A stretch of 64,000 nt of DNA from positions 1 to 64,000 of the forward strand of contig JANATF010000005.1 in the NCBI GenBank assembly GCA_029449245.1, given 5' to 3'. The position numbers and the translations under genes are program-made. The notes under the pieces are model-generated. The model did not search any database and had not been told where the DNA came from. It saw only the letters and a list, made by a program, of their open reading frames with translations. Of this stretch, positions 1 through 11,275 are shown one piece after another. Numbering within the stretch: position 1 is the stretch's first letter; every line of letters begins with the position of its first letter. Source of the DNA: Mortierella alpina (lineage: Eukaryota > Mortierellomycota > Mortierellomycetes > Mortierellales > Mortierellaceae).

Positions 1-108
1 TTGAACATTAATTGATATTTGCTTATTCGATCGATATGAAATTGACAAATAACATCATAAATTTAACACGCCTGAAGCAGTTCTTACAATAATTGTGAAA
101 ATACGGAA

Positions 109-570
109 GTGTGAAATTTTAGACAAGTGCTAAAATCTCAGGAACCGAGCATTTTGAGATTCGAGGGGTGTTGGATAACTGTTGCGCACCTTCAATTGAT
201 TTCGAATAAAAAATCAAGAAAGTGTGATATTTCGAAAAGTGTGAAAATCACAGCAATCATGTATTTTGAGCTTCGATGGATGTTGGGAAACTGTTGGACA
301 CCTCCAATTGCTCTGAAATATGAAATCGGGGAAGTGTGAAATTTTTGAGAAGCGTGAAAATCTCAGCAACCGAGTGTTTAGGGCTTCGTGGGGTGTAGGG
401 GAACTATTGCACACCTTCAATTGCGCTCAAATATGAAATCGAGGAAGTGTGAAAATTTAATGAGGTGTAAAATTCTAAAGAGAAGTAAGATTCAGTGTAA
501 CCAGTATTGGGGCAAGCAACTGGAGTACTTCAATTGCTCAACAATACGAGAATACGGAAATGGTGTGTGA
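109..570. repeat. Imperfect tandem repeat, unit about 113 bp
   Basis: The anchor GTGTGA(A/T)A recurs at 109, 222, 334 and 447, a spacing of 113, 112 and 113 bases, with a weaker fifth start near 565. Between anchors the same order of words returns: AAAATCTCAGCAACCGAG, a (C/A)TTCG(A/T)GG block, an AACTGTTG block, CACCTTCAATTG and then (A)TATGAAATCG. Copies differ by substitutions and 1-5 base indels, so this is an old array. No reading frame is preserved across copies. It may continue left of the window. Confidence 0.8.
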
Positions 571-639
571 AGAATTGGAGACGGTCTATTTGAGTGCGCT
601 TACCATGTGGATGATCTCCTTAAGATTGCATTCATTTGC

Positions 640-840
640 AGAAGGTTGTCAATTACAGAGGGCGTTCGATTACTAAGGGTTGGATATTAGAGAGGGAATC
701 AATTACAGAGGTTTTCGAATTAGAGGGGTATTCGAAAAGAGAAGTTTCCATTTAAGGAGGTCTTGCAGTTAGAGAGAGCTTGCACTTAGAGATTGGCCTT
801 GCACTTAGAGAGGGACTTTGCACTTACAGAGATTTTGAGG
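640..840. repeat. Short interspersed AGAG-type repeats
   Basis: Two short words recur. TCAATTACAGAGG occurs at about 650 and 700. TTGCACTTAGAGA and close variants occur three to four times between about 765 and 830, about 20-24 bases apart. Variants such as TTCGAATTAGAGG fall between. The array follows the 113-bp repeat directly. No coding potential is apparent. Confidence 0.6.
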
Positions 841-965
841 AAAAGGTGCTTTCATCTCGTTGAGGTTGCTTCTGCTGTTCAAGAACTGTTTGGCTCGCTT
901 AAGACGATGGTTTTTTGTGGAAGAAGAATATGTAGTACAGCCGGTTAGGCCAATATAGACTGAAA

Positions 966-1154
966 ATGCTTCGGGAAGCTAAAAATCGTTTTTCAAGGGT
1001 GCGAGGAGTAAACAAGTTCATGAAAGTGGACGAACTGCTGGACAGTGCAAAGTGTAAGTTGTCGGATGACTTTGACCCAGGAGCTGTCGCGGACGAGGAC
1101 ATACCTTACTGGGGGATACAGAGGAGAGAGGAACGCTATGAAGAGGAAAGCTAG
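966..1154 (+). pseudogene. Orphan exon-like fragment, unrecognised
   Basis: A 62-codon open stretch from an ATG has sensible amino-acid composition, including the segments MKVDELLDSAKCKLSDDF and AVADEDIPYW. No convincing partner exon, promoter or homologous domain is visible around it. The surroundings are repeat-rich and contain several similar isolated fragments, so this is more likely a decayed copy of a dispersed gene than a functional gene. It could instead be one exon of a real gene that I cannot assemble. Confidence 0.25.
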
Positions 1155-1552
1155 CGAAGTAAATGGTGAGGAGGTGGAAGGTGAGAACGTGAAAGGTGGG
1201 AAGAGGAAAACCAACGGGAGAAAGAGGGAGAAGAGAGGTATGTCTGAGAATGCAGGCCGTAATAAACCCCGTAATCCAAGGTCGCATATGCTCTGCATTT
1301 TAGCCTCTTACTTTATGCTCTTTGTCTTCCCTCCTGCCTGCTCCTTTCCTGCCACCCGCCCTTACTCGTCTTTGATACAGCTAAGGTAAGCTTCAGGATC
1401 CCCCCCCACAAGAACAGGTACCACGGTTTGTAGTATAGGCTCTGGGAGGTCCTTGGTTTCCTGGAGTCTGTGCACTTTTGGAGTGGACAAGCAGAGTAGA
1501 GAGAGCTTTCTTTTGACTCGTGTTACGAGCTTTCCCTAGTCTTACCAGCAGC

Positions 1553-1671
1553 ATGGAGCAGGATGATAGCATCGCAGTAGCCTTGCTTGCTCATTTGCAA
1601 ATTGATGGCAAGCGCTGGACGAGGTAAAAACCAGGATTGCAGCGCTGATTGAGGAATCAAATTTGGAATGA
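1553..1671 (+). pseudogene. Broken short ORF, apparent frameshift
   Basis: From the ATG at 1553 the frame reads MEQDDSIAVALLAHLQIDGK. A sensible continuation, DEVKTRIAALIEESNLE and stop, lies in another frame starting a few bases later (about 1615). The change falls within AAGCGCTGGACGAG, where one missing base would join the two halves. A GT-AG intron does not fit that short gap. I therefore read it as a frameshifted remnant of an unrecognised gene family. Confidence 0.3.
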
Positions 1672-4600
1672 GCTTGACTCATTCACCAACTGCATTGACA
1701 TTCCTTGTGCTCACGATGATGCTTTTCATCTCTTATGTGTAACGACAGCATACACGGGCGTGTCTGTACTTCGTGTCGCAGCGTCTTCGGCGGAGTGGCT
1801 CGAGAAAAGTGATTTTATGCTCTGCACAAGCTTTTCTTTTCTTTCCTCCTCTCTTCGCTACTTGTTCACCTCTTTTCAGCAGCACGCAAGGTAAGCTTCA
1901 TCTCTTTGGATACTCCTCTCAAGCACATCCTTCGTCAAAGTCATGCCACTGCAGCTCAACAAACTCTGTTTCCTGAAATGAGGAATGAGCCAGCTCAATT
2001 GACAAGCTTTTTTTTTTTGGCTTTTTCTCATTTCCTCAGTGTCGCTAGCAAAATGGAAGGCAATGCAGCGGGGGACCTCTCGATATAACAAACCGAGGGC
2101 AAGGCAGCGGGTCCACTTCCCCGCTGGTGAAATATGGAAGGCAAGGTAGCGGGATTATCACTTCTTCGCTCTACAAAAGCAAAGTGAAAGTGGAGTCAAC
2201 CACTATAAAAAACAGTGGAGTCAACCACTTCAAAAAACACACTCTCTTTCTTGCAGCAGCATATGAAGACGGTGGCGCAACACAGAAGGTAAAAAGCGAG
2301 AATATCTGGAATGCGGCTTTCGATGAGGATTGGCTCTTTATGTTGTCCTCTAACCCGCAGACGTTTGCTCTACGTTTATTATCTTCCTCTCAGTACGCCC
2401 AGAATATCGGTCGGTCGGCCAGCGAGGACAAAGCGCAAAGGAAGAGTGTCGTTGAAAGCGAACCCCACTTTTGGTGGATGGTAACTTGGTAAGTAACTTG
2501 GTAGGACCAGTTGACCTTGGATTTATACTTTTGAATGAGGATGATTCATCTCTATGTTGGGTTTATTGAACAAGCATCTAACAACTCTCTCTACGGTACT
2601 ATCACCCTGTAGACTTCGCCGTACGTGTACAGACGGTCTTTTTCAAGAGGCAGGGCCCTCTAATAACCGCTGTTGTTCCACGATCCTAGGGTAAGTGGTT
2701 TCTGGTCATAGTGTTGGTGTCCAGCCAGTGTCTGTACAATTTGCCAGTGCCTACGCGAGGGTCTTGGTCAGTTGCCTAGGCGAGTGCTATTTCCAAGGCT
2801 CAGTCACTGTAAGAATCAGATGCAATAGCCAGCGTAGATGTGAGTGTCGACAGCAACTGAGCCAAAGAGGGTGTCAAAGCGAGCGCAATTGTCAGTGCTG
2901 GCGTGGACGCCGGATAGAGAGCCTTAAACCGTGTTCTCCTGAGCCTGTAGTAGACAAAGACTAACACTTTTTTCATCGCATTCTATCCCCCGAGTATGTG
3001 TAGCGCTTCTCCAGTGCGTCGAGTCGGAAGGTGGATTAGCTGTGGTCACGACCTCGTTCAGGCATGCTGCAGTACCTGCCACATTAGCGGAACGGGTTGT
3101 TGATTGCGGCTGGCTACTTTCCAGACTCGTCGCACTGGTTCAGCTGGAACGGTCGAATTCCCGGATCCTTTTTGTCCACAGGTACGTTTAGCAAATCATT
3201 CCAGGCATCTCGTGTTCGTGTAAGAGAAGATCCATCTCGCCAGGGTAGCATAGGAGGGAAGGGTCATTCAACGGGAACTTTGGAGAAAATGGTATGGCAG
3301 GGCTGGAGAGTAAAGGCAATGGAGCAGCATAGGTAGTAGTTTTGATCCGGAAGGCATGAGCAAAGGCGTGGTGGATCTGAAGGCGGAAGCACTTTTTTTT
3401 TCTTTTGTAGTGGTTCAAAGGGGATGCATGAGGTTGAAGCAGGTGAGGAATTTGATAAGTGGGAAAGATGAGCACCGTGCCACAGGTATGCGAGGTGTGA
3501 AGGACGTGATGAGCAAAAAAAAAGGGCAAAGAAGAGAGAAAAAAAATATGAGGCGCTCGATCTAGGCCTGTGATGGTGACAATCGTCGAAGGGCAATGGG
3601 AAGAGAGTGGCAATGGGAAGAGAGTGGCAAAGGATTCAAGGGAGATTAAAGGTGAAGCTAGCTTGTGGGAGAGATGGTGTCAAGTTTGATTCATGCTGAT
3701 GAGAGTAAGGTGACCCAAAAGGAAAGGACCGCGAGACTCTGTGAGAAAGCTACAGACAATCAATAGCGCGGTGATGAGTACGCTGTTTGAGAGGCACCGA
3801 GTGACAGTGATTGCAGAGATGGGCCACGAGGAAGAATATTAGGGTAGTGTGAACTCAAGACACAATGAGGTGCAAACGAAGTAAGAAAAGCTCTGAGCGA
3901 GGGTCGTGGGACTCGACTGCACGACCTAGAGATTAGAGGTGTAGAGTAGCGAAGCGGCTGGTGTCAGAAAGAGAAAGGCAAGTGGAGTGAGGTTGATGAG
4001 TGGTGTAGCTTTGTGTTTGATCAAAGTTGATGTGAGCAGTGGTGTTACGTTCTGTGAAGATGATGCAGGAAGAGCGAGAACGTGGTGAAGGAAAAAGAGA
4101 GCGAGGTGGGCTGCACTCTGGTGAGGTTTGTAGATAGCGAAGAAGAGAAGAGGGGAAGTAGATTCGCAAGAGCTGACTCGCCGAATGGAGTGAGAGGTGC
4201 TGCTTCGTCGTTGTTGAAGATAGTCGTGGGGAGAATGGGAGGAGAATACTCTCGATCAGCACCGCAGTGAGTGCTGAGATTTCCCTGAGAGAGTGAAGAG
4301 TGATGACTGTGAGAGCGACGGCCTGTGAGTAACGGTTTGGTAGTGACAGCAAATGCTGCGTGTGAAATGGACAGGAACATGCAAAAGACGAAGAGCGCAG
4401 AGAGAGGATGTAGAGATTGAGGGATGAGAGAGAGGGAGACAAAAAAAATTGAAGAGAGAGTGCGTGCTGCTAAGGTCGCCGGCGGGCGCTCGGGTGAGGA
4501 TAGTCGATGGCGGAGAGGAGAAGAGAAATAGATCCACAGCAGCGGATGCATTGGATGGAAAGGCGGCAGGTGAAAGTCGATGGTGGAGGAGAAGGTGTGG

Positions 4601-5140
4601 GCTTGTTTTGAATTCAGGCGTGAACAGGGGTGCGGGTAGACGTGAATGCCAGGTAGTGTTGACTCTAGGCATGTGCGAGAACAGAGAAGAGGAAAAGTGA
4701 CTAGTGATGCGGGTATCGAGGAGTGCAGGAGAGAGGAAAGTTGTGCAGTGTCAGAAAGAGTGAAGAGGCAAGTCAAGAAGATTTGCCTGTGTGAGAAAGT
4801 GGAGTGTGATCGTGGATTGAGGAGGTGATGGCTCTGCGCAAGACCGATGCGAGAGAGGCGAATGATGAGTAAAAGGAAGAAGACAAGAATACCAATCATG
4901 GTCGTGGGACGCTGAGGTAGCGAGGTTTGGTTTTTGTTTGGTTCAGCGTGAACGGGGGAGAGAGGTACCAAAGTGTTTCGCGTGCTGCCAGGATTACGCT
5001 ACGCGCCTTAAAGCAAACAATCTCTGTGTCGAACACTCTACTTCCCCATTGCATTCGCTCTGACTTCCTCTACACTGCTGACACTTGCCTATGCCTCTCT
5101 GTTAAGTAGGAGCTGGTTTATTTTCCTCTATTGTGTGTTG
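1672..5140. other. Gene-poor spacer with strong purine bias
   Basis: I see no gene here that I can support. From about 3,200 to 5,000 the + strand is strongly purine-rich (runs of GAGAGA, AAAGAG, GGAAG). This keeps the complementary strand free of stops and produces long Ser/Leu/Pro-rich reading frames that look artificial. The stretch 1,700-3,000 has scattered exon-like pieces next to GTAAG and YAG motifs (for example the repeated AAGGTAAGCTTCA at about 1385 and 1888), but none assembles into a gene. Confidence 0.6.
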
Positions 5141-5383
5141 CTAGGTCCCCGGACGAGCCGGTCCTGTGCATAGTCTGGATTGATGCACTGAAAGTAAGTT
5201 GTCCACCGCTAAGAGTGCAAAAGGCTCATCGATAGTGGTGCACATTTCGCCGCGGACCAGCTTGATCCGGCCAAAGGCGGCCTCAACCAACTCGGGCAGC
5301 TGACCTTTTAATGCCATGTATCCGCCCTGCGTGTTAAACGTGGCGACGGCAAGCCTTAAGGTAGCCAGGGCGAGCTGCTTGAC
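5141..5383 (-). pseudogene. Remnant of an unrecognised dispersed gene
   Basis: The minus strand reads an 80-codon segment from ATG at 5383 with regular codon use. Segments include MVKQLALATLRLAVATFNTQ, LPELVEAAFGRIKLVRGE and DEPFALLAVDNLL. This looks like real coding sequence, unlike the low-complexity frames around it, but it lacks any upstream domain. The wording AAFGRIK followed by a DEPF segment resembles the C-terminal part of large repeated proteins in early-diverging fungi. That link is from memory and is weak. Most likely a truncated copy. Confidence 0.35.
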
Positions 5384-6029
5384 CATGGTGTTGCGCCGTA
5401 GGGGACGACAAAATGGTGGCGTGAGAAGTAAAGAAAGAAAAGGGGAAAAGACTGGAAGGAATGTGGAATGTGGCAAGTGGCAATCAGATGAAGAGGGAAA
5501 AAAGTCAAAGGCATCAAAGACGAAAAGTCGATCCTGGCAAGGGAAGAGCCAGAGGACGGGGAATTAAGTGGCAAAAGAATGAAGGTGGCAACAATCACGA
5601 AGGGAGTGATGTACTTGTACAATGTGGCATTGGTGCAGTGCCGTGTGAACCATGAGAGCGCACATGAGCGTGTGTGGAAGTGGCCAAAGCGATGGCGGGG
5701 GAGAAGGGAAGGGCGGAAAACGAGCAATGGCGCTGCACACTCTGCGTGGATGGAGCAAGGCCAAGGAGGAGGAAAAAGGAGCTGAAAGAGAGAACCGTGG
5801 CAGACTGGACTGGCTTCTCCAGAGACCAGGTACAGACAGTGACGAGTTCGTCTTTGACCACAGGCAGGGGCGCCGTTCAACTTTGCGAGCCCTGCAGCCG
5901 TCTTGATATTGCGGATCGGATTGTCGGTCCCGACTCGATGGCTCTCTCAGTTTCACCTTTGCACCTCGCCGTGCCCACCATGCCCGCCAGCTTTCATATA
6001 TAGAGCAGAATCATGACCTTGCTAACCCG

Positions 6030-6245
6030 ATGGACCTGAGCGACGCAGAATCATCGTCCGACGTTGAAGATCAGAATGCCTCTCGCTTAGGTGAGGTGGT
6101 GCGAGGTGAAAAGCCTGTGATGCATGGCACTCATCTAGCCGTCGTTGAGTCTTAGCCAGCAGCTCTTCATCTCTCCTCTCCTGTTTTAGGTTCTGAGAGG
6201 GGACCAGACGTGATTCAGTCCCTGGCACTGCAGCTGTCATCGTGA
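6030..6245 (+). CDS. Candidate small two-exon gene, unrecognised
   Basis: An acidic/serine-rich exon (6030-6090, beginning MDLSDAESSSDVEDQNASRL) is followed by a well-formed intron. It starts GTGAGG and ends CTGTTTTAG after a pyrimidine stretch. The second exon (6190-6245) reads in phase to a stop, giving 38 residues. Acidic Ser-Asp starts of this kind are common in nuclear proteins. A further open segment at about 6260-6340 (DSNQLDYDPFSGSHEVQIMA, ending at a GTGAG donor) is in a different phase. The visible part may therefore be a fragment of a larger or decayed gene. Confidence 0.3.
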
Positions 6246-7134
6246 CGAGGAGGGGGAGTTGCGTTGGTTCCGTGGGCGACAGTAATCAGTTGGATTATGA
6301 CCCTTTTTCTGGTTCACACGAGGTGCAGATCATGGCTGGTGAGAGGTTGTCGAGAGTGTGAGTGAGAATGCGAATGCAGGAGGTTGGGGGAGTGAGTGAG
6401 AGAGTGGGAGAATGATAGACAGAGTTAGAGAGAGAACAGCCGCGGCTTGACTACGTTGGCATTTTGTCTATACCTACAGTAAGGAGAGATGTGTGGACGG
6501 TGGTAAAGAAGTGCATGGCATCGTTCGCAAGACAAGAATCAAGAGAATGGGAAGTGTGAGTGTAAAAGAAGATTGCGCCTGCTGTCTGTGCCGTATAGCG
6601 CTGATCTAAGGACGCGAAGTAAAATGAATAGTTGAGCGACTTACCAGCAAAGACTGTTAAAGACAGGAGACCGAAGGGATCATAAGGAAGGAGTAAAGCC
6701 AAGTGCTACTGAATGCAAAGCCGAATGGAAGAGAAAAGCTCAGTGACAGATTTGAAAGGCGGAACAAAGGAAAAGCCAAAAAAAAAAAAGCTGCAGAGAG
6801 GAGGCGACAAAATCATTGCGTCAAAGGAAGGACGAATCTCATACTGGCGAAGCAATGTACAGGGCAGCTTGCTCACACGCACGGCTTTTTCTCTTGTGAC
6901 CTCGGTGAAACGCGGCCTTTTTATTTCGCGACGCGACAGGTTTAGAACTGCAGGTTCCGAACGCCGTGCGCAGCAGCGGGTATCGTTGAATATACCATGG
7001 GCCACGCCAGTTCACCCGTTATAATAAAAAAAACACAACAACTATTGTCCTTTGAAGCAAAGCAGTAAAAAGGACGTTGCGGATCAAGAAAAGTTGCTGC
7101 GTGAGGCAAAAAAGAGTGCACAGATGCAAAATAG
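6246..7134. other. Spacer without supported genes
   Basis: Apart from the open segment at 6260-6340 noted with the preceding feature, I see only purine-rich spacer (6350-6480) and AT-rich runs (6778-6790, 7022-7033). The 7,020-7,130 part is the 3' flank of the tRNA gene. Confidence 0.5.
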
Positions 7135-7142
7135 TGACGACA

Positions 7143-7175
<33 letters not shown>

Positions 7176-7215
7176 TCCTGATTCTGGCGCCTTAGACCAA
7201 CTCGGCCATATCGCC
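7135..7215 (-). tRNA. tRNA-Leu (anticodon CAG)
   Basis: The minus strand folds as a class II tRNA. The acceptor stem GGCGATA pairs with TGTCGTC, with discriminator A. The D arm contains the A-box (TGGCCGAGTTGG), the anticodon stem CCAGA/TCTGG carries loop ATCAGGA with anticodon CAG, and a long variable arm fits leucine. The T arm contains the B-box GGTTCAAATCC. No intron is present after the anticodon. CCA is not encoded, as expected for a nuclear gene. It would decode CUG as leucine. Confidence 0.95.
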
Positions 7216-7417
7216 TTACGTTTCAGAGAGAGGGCCAATGGCGTGTGAGGATCAGGGCCGCACCGTAAATCATGTGATTTACGGTAGTACACGTGATATA
7301 GACGCCACCGGGCGCACCCATTCCTCTTCCACCATCCTTGCAGCATCCAGGAAATGGATCAGAGTTGTGGTCACTTGATGGAAAAAATACATCTATATTC
7401 ATGCCTGACAAGAGATC

Positions 7418-10400
7418 CTATCGCCGCTCATGGCCTGTGCTGCCATGACCTGCCAAGGCTGGTGCAGGGTCTAGGCTGGGGTTCGATAGATGATCGTCTT
7501 GCCCGAGTGAGCCATGCCCCGCATAGCGCGCGTTACTACCTTGCCGGCCATTGCCCTGTCCTGACGGATCCTGTAAGCCATTGCCACTATGTCCGTGTTG
7601 CTGCTGATCCAGCGAAAAATGGTGCAGTGCTGTCTTGACGCGGTCTCGAACATCCAAATCCTGATCAGCAGTGAGGCTTTGGAGCCGATCCTCGACCCCC
7701 AAACTTCTCAACAACGAAACTCGATCATGAACTCCAAGACTCGCCTTGTCATCGGGCCATGTCAGGTTGATAATGACCCAAATAGTCGCAACGCGAATCG
7801 AAACAGACTCGTGAGACATCAGGCCCAACACAGATCTCAAGATGCCTGGCCGCTTCATGATGCTCTGCTTGTGATGCTCGCTTCCGGTAGCAATGTTGAC
7901 AAGAACATAGAGAGCCTATAAAAAACCAAGACAGAGCGCTCTGTCAGCCAAAGGCAAGCGTTGCGAGGTACGTTCAAAAGAACATCCGAGGTCCAATACG
8001 ATACTTACGTGCTCGAGCAATCGTACGTCGTCCCAGCTCAGCTTGTCCTCGATAATGCTGAGCAGTTGCCCATTGCCAAGGCCACTAAACACCTGATCAA
8101 TGTCCTGCTCGCGACTGCATGCCAAGTTTCGCACTAGGTTCAACGCTTGTTCTTGGATGGCGAGCTCAGAGTCGTTTAGTAGGCGGGCGAGGTTATTGTA
8201 TCCAAACTGTTGCATGACAGTCTCTTTCACGTCAGAGTCTGCGCTGAAAATTAGGTTCTTGATTGCCCAGACAGCGTTTAGTCGCACGATATTGTCGCCG
8301 TATCCAATCATGTGCACAAACTTTGCGACGATCCCACGCTCCATGATTGTCTTCTTCATCGGAGAGACATCAAGAACGATGTTGCATAGGGTTGCAGTCG
8401 CAGAGCTAAGCACGCCCGGGTCTTCATCACTCAATAGCTAATGCAAGAACATTATGAAAAAGAAAACAAAAAAGGATCAGGACAAAAAAAAAAGGCTCCA
8501 ATAATACGTGACCTCCCCAAGCTCAAAGAATAACCAACATGTCTAGAGGTGTACCTGGAACAATGGTGTTTCGATTCCAGCATCGACCAGGCTTGTCCTC
8601 AAGTTTTTAACACTCCTGGAAAGGCTCCTTGTACATTGACAGGCGGCGGCTCGCACGCCAACGGAAGGATGAGACATGGCGGCGACAATATGAGGCAGAA
8701 CCTTGGCATCAATCACTTGCTTCCTGCAGTCTTCTTTGATTTGGCTGATGGCTGCAAGGGCCAAGAGCGAGTTCTATACGATGGCAACATAGGTTCAAAG
8801 CGTGATTAGACACGCACGAGCACACACCTCTCCCTCCTCGCAATAATACACAACACGATGCTCCACAGTCGTCATAGATGAGGCCACAAACCTCTTTCAG
8901 CTTGTCCTTTTGGCCGACGATCCCGTAAAAGTTGTCCTCTTCATCCATTTGACTAATGATGGAAACCAATTTTGGGATTGCCTCCATTTCGCACACGGCC
9001 TTCTGCATGCTCTCGCTTTCCCAAATGAGATGTGCTAGAATGATAATGTTGAGAAACGTGCAAGAGATTAGTCACGAGTATATATATTCAACAGGATGCT
9101 TGTGTTCATGCTTTAGCCACACACCCAAGATCTTTGGTGCTGTTTCTTGAACAACTCCACTCAGCTGAAGCATTTTGACTAGCGTCGGAAGGACCATCTG
9201 CAAAATCTCATGGTCATGCTCCGGAATGACTCCCGCTCTGTTAAGATACGTCAGACTAGAACGACATCGAATGAATGGAAAAGGAAGTTTGAATACAGGT
9301 GGAAGCATAGCATGAGCACCATAAAAACAATGTCATTGTCGACTGGCAGCGTACCAGGTCGCGGCAGCAAGTCGCATGGTCGGCGATTTGTCCCGAATAA
9401 GCCGGAGAATAAATGGCGCCGGCCTTTCGCTCTTTTCCACTAGTAAAAGAATAAATCGATAACTTCAATGAACAAAAGCCCAGATCATGCGAAGATGTGT
9501 GATAAGCTTCTCACTGCAAGGCATCAAGGACGACAAGGGTTCATACATCTCATTTGAGAAATGATCCGTGCCAGGTCCACGTTATCCTTGACCAAAGCGG
9601 CCAAGGCGCCGAGTGCTGCTTCCTGACTCTTGGAGACTCCACTAGCCAGTAGACGCATGAGCAACGGTATCGCACCACTGGATGCAATCTTCATTTGGTG
9701 CTCTGGCGTTTCACAGCACCTAGCGAGGATGGACGCCACTAGCTCTGCTGTGTGAACGACGACTGCGTCCTGCCCTTGTCGGTGGCTGCCGCTGTATGCC
9801 TCAAGCAACTGGACCAACACATGCAAGTGGTTGTTCTAAGGTTAACGACGATGCGCCAAAGAAGCAGCAAGTGGAGTTAGTCCCCTGATACAGAGTATTC
9901 GCCGCCGTCAGCTCTATCGAGAGAAGTCCATCCTTTACCATGAAAAGCTGCTGTCTGGAGACCTTGGGAGACACGTAGATGGCATTCAAGGTCCTTGCAG
10001 CTGCTTCAATCAACTTGGGGTCGCCATTGGGATTGAGGCAGTTGAGTAATGGCTCTACTACGCCCGAGTTTGTCAGAGAGAGAACATTGCTCTCGTTGCC
10101 TGCAGCAGAAAAGCAAACGTGCATGTCAGGCGACTCGTTGCATTGTCCCGTTATCCGTTGCACTGAGCGATCCAGTCGTCGTCTCCTTACCGAAGGCAAA
10201 ACTTCCCAGCACAATGACGGCCTGGATTTTGAGCTGAGGATCTTTGTCGTCCCTGGCGGATATGATGTTTTGTAATCTAGGTCAACAAAGTTGCATGCGG
10301 ACGCATGAGTTTAGTTTGAGCTTCAGCATCAGCATAAAAAAAAAGGAGTTGTTGGAGCGAAGAGGGTCTCAGGGGCGGCCAAAAAGAAAAAAGGAGGGAG

Positions 10401-10807
10401 CGAGTCTTGAAAGCCATCGTCTTTTTTTTTTTTTTGGCTTCCACTTCACTTGGTGTAGGCCTCTCGCAATACAATACAGAGGTAAGCAACCTTGAGAGTG
10501 CCACCAACTGCTGCAAGCCTCGTGAGCTCCTGAGAGCGGCACAGGTTGTCGATACTCGCGTGCTCGCAGGAATGGCTAGGCCGTGCATCGGGCTCTGGGC
10601 TGGAAGCTCGAGTCGCCGAATGTGGATGTCGGGGGGAATATTTGAGCCCTACCTGGAGACGATGCCCAGCTGTATGTACAGGTCCTTCTTTGTCTTGTTG
10701 CCGATGATGTTGTTCTTGATGAATCGCAGGGACTTTATGCGCTCCACAGGAACAGCCTGGCCAGTGCCCAGATGGGAGACGGCGACCTCGTGGGGTGTAA
10801 GAGTCAT
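7418..10807 (-). CDS. ARMC8/Gid5 (Vid28) armadillo subunit of the GID/CTLH ubiquitin ligase
   Basis: This is the armadillo-repeat scaffold of the GID/CTLH E3 ligase, which holds substrate receptors and in yeast helps degrade gluconeogenic enzymes. Ten exons join in phase to 731 residues: 10807-10653, 10276-10191, 10099-9939, 9835-9547, 9439-9355, 9255-9125, 9034-8892, 8773-8555, 8437-8009 and 7915-7418. The N-terminus (RIKSLRFIKNNIIGNKTKKD) and helical repeats such as KIQAVIVLGSFAFGNESNV and VRLNAVWAIKNLIFSADSDV follow ARMC8 closely in order and spacing. The last about 80 residues are a Gly/Gln/His-rich tail specific to this lineage. Intron 1 is unusually long (376 bases) and contains open sequence that could be an alternative exon. 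The start is the first ATG before the conserved helix. Confidence 0.9.
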
Positions 10808-10947
10808 GAGGAGTGGACTGTTGAAGGGGCGAGGCAGAGTGGATTCAAAAGTGCGAATGGTCAGTCAGTCTGTCGGTGTGGGATGTGCGATGGAAGGCAG
10901 AAGAGGTAGGCTGGGTGTGTGGAAGAGTGTGGAGAGGGTGTGGAGAC

Positions 10948-10954
<7 letters not shown>

Positions 10955-11001
<47 letters not shown>
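10955..11001. repeat. (GA)n microsatellite
   Basis: About 23 uninterrupted GA units lie some 150 bases upstream of the ARMC8 start codon. The length suggests it is polymorphic between strains. Confidence 0.95.
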
Positions 11002-11002
<1 letters not shown>

Positions 11003-11185
11003 AGCACAGTGCAAAGGGAGACAACAGGGAGGAGAGGCCAAGGGCAGACAACGGAGACCCGCGACGGAACAGAGGGGCAGGCTTGCGAGAGCGTGAGCAG
11101 ACCACGATCGCAGTGGCAATGAAGTCAGAGGCGAGCAACAAAGAAGGCAAGAGAGGACCAGGAAACAAAGGAGAGGCGAAGCAGG

Positions 11186-11275
11186 CGCGCCTGTGTGTGT
11201 GGAAGTGTGTGCGTGTGAGTGCGTGTGTGTGCGTGTGTGCGGGGTGTGTGGGGTGTGTGGGGGTGTGCACTGTCC
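11186..11275. repeat. (GT)n-rich low-complexity tract
   Basis: A run of GT units interrupted by C and A (GTGTGTGTGGAAGTGTGTGC and similar) is followed by GGGGTGTGTGGGGTGTGTGG. Alternating purine-pyrimidine sequence of this type can adopt Z-DNA; that is a general property, not shown here. Confidence 0.85.

Noticed and set aside
4045-4971. 308-codon open frame on the minus strand
   Set aside because: Composition is Ser/Leu/Pro/Phe throughout because the + strand is purine-rich. There is no domain, no codon bias like real genes here, and other frames are also open.
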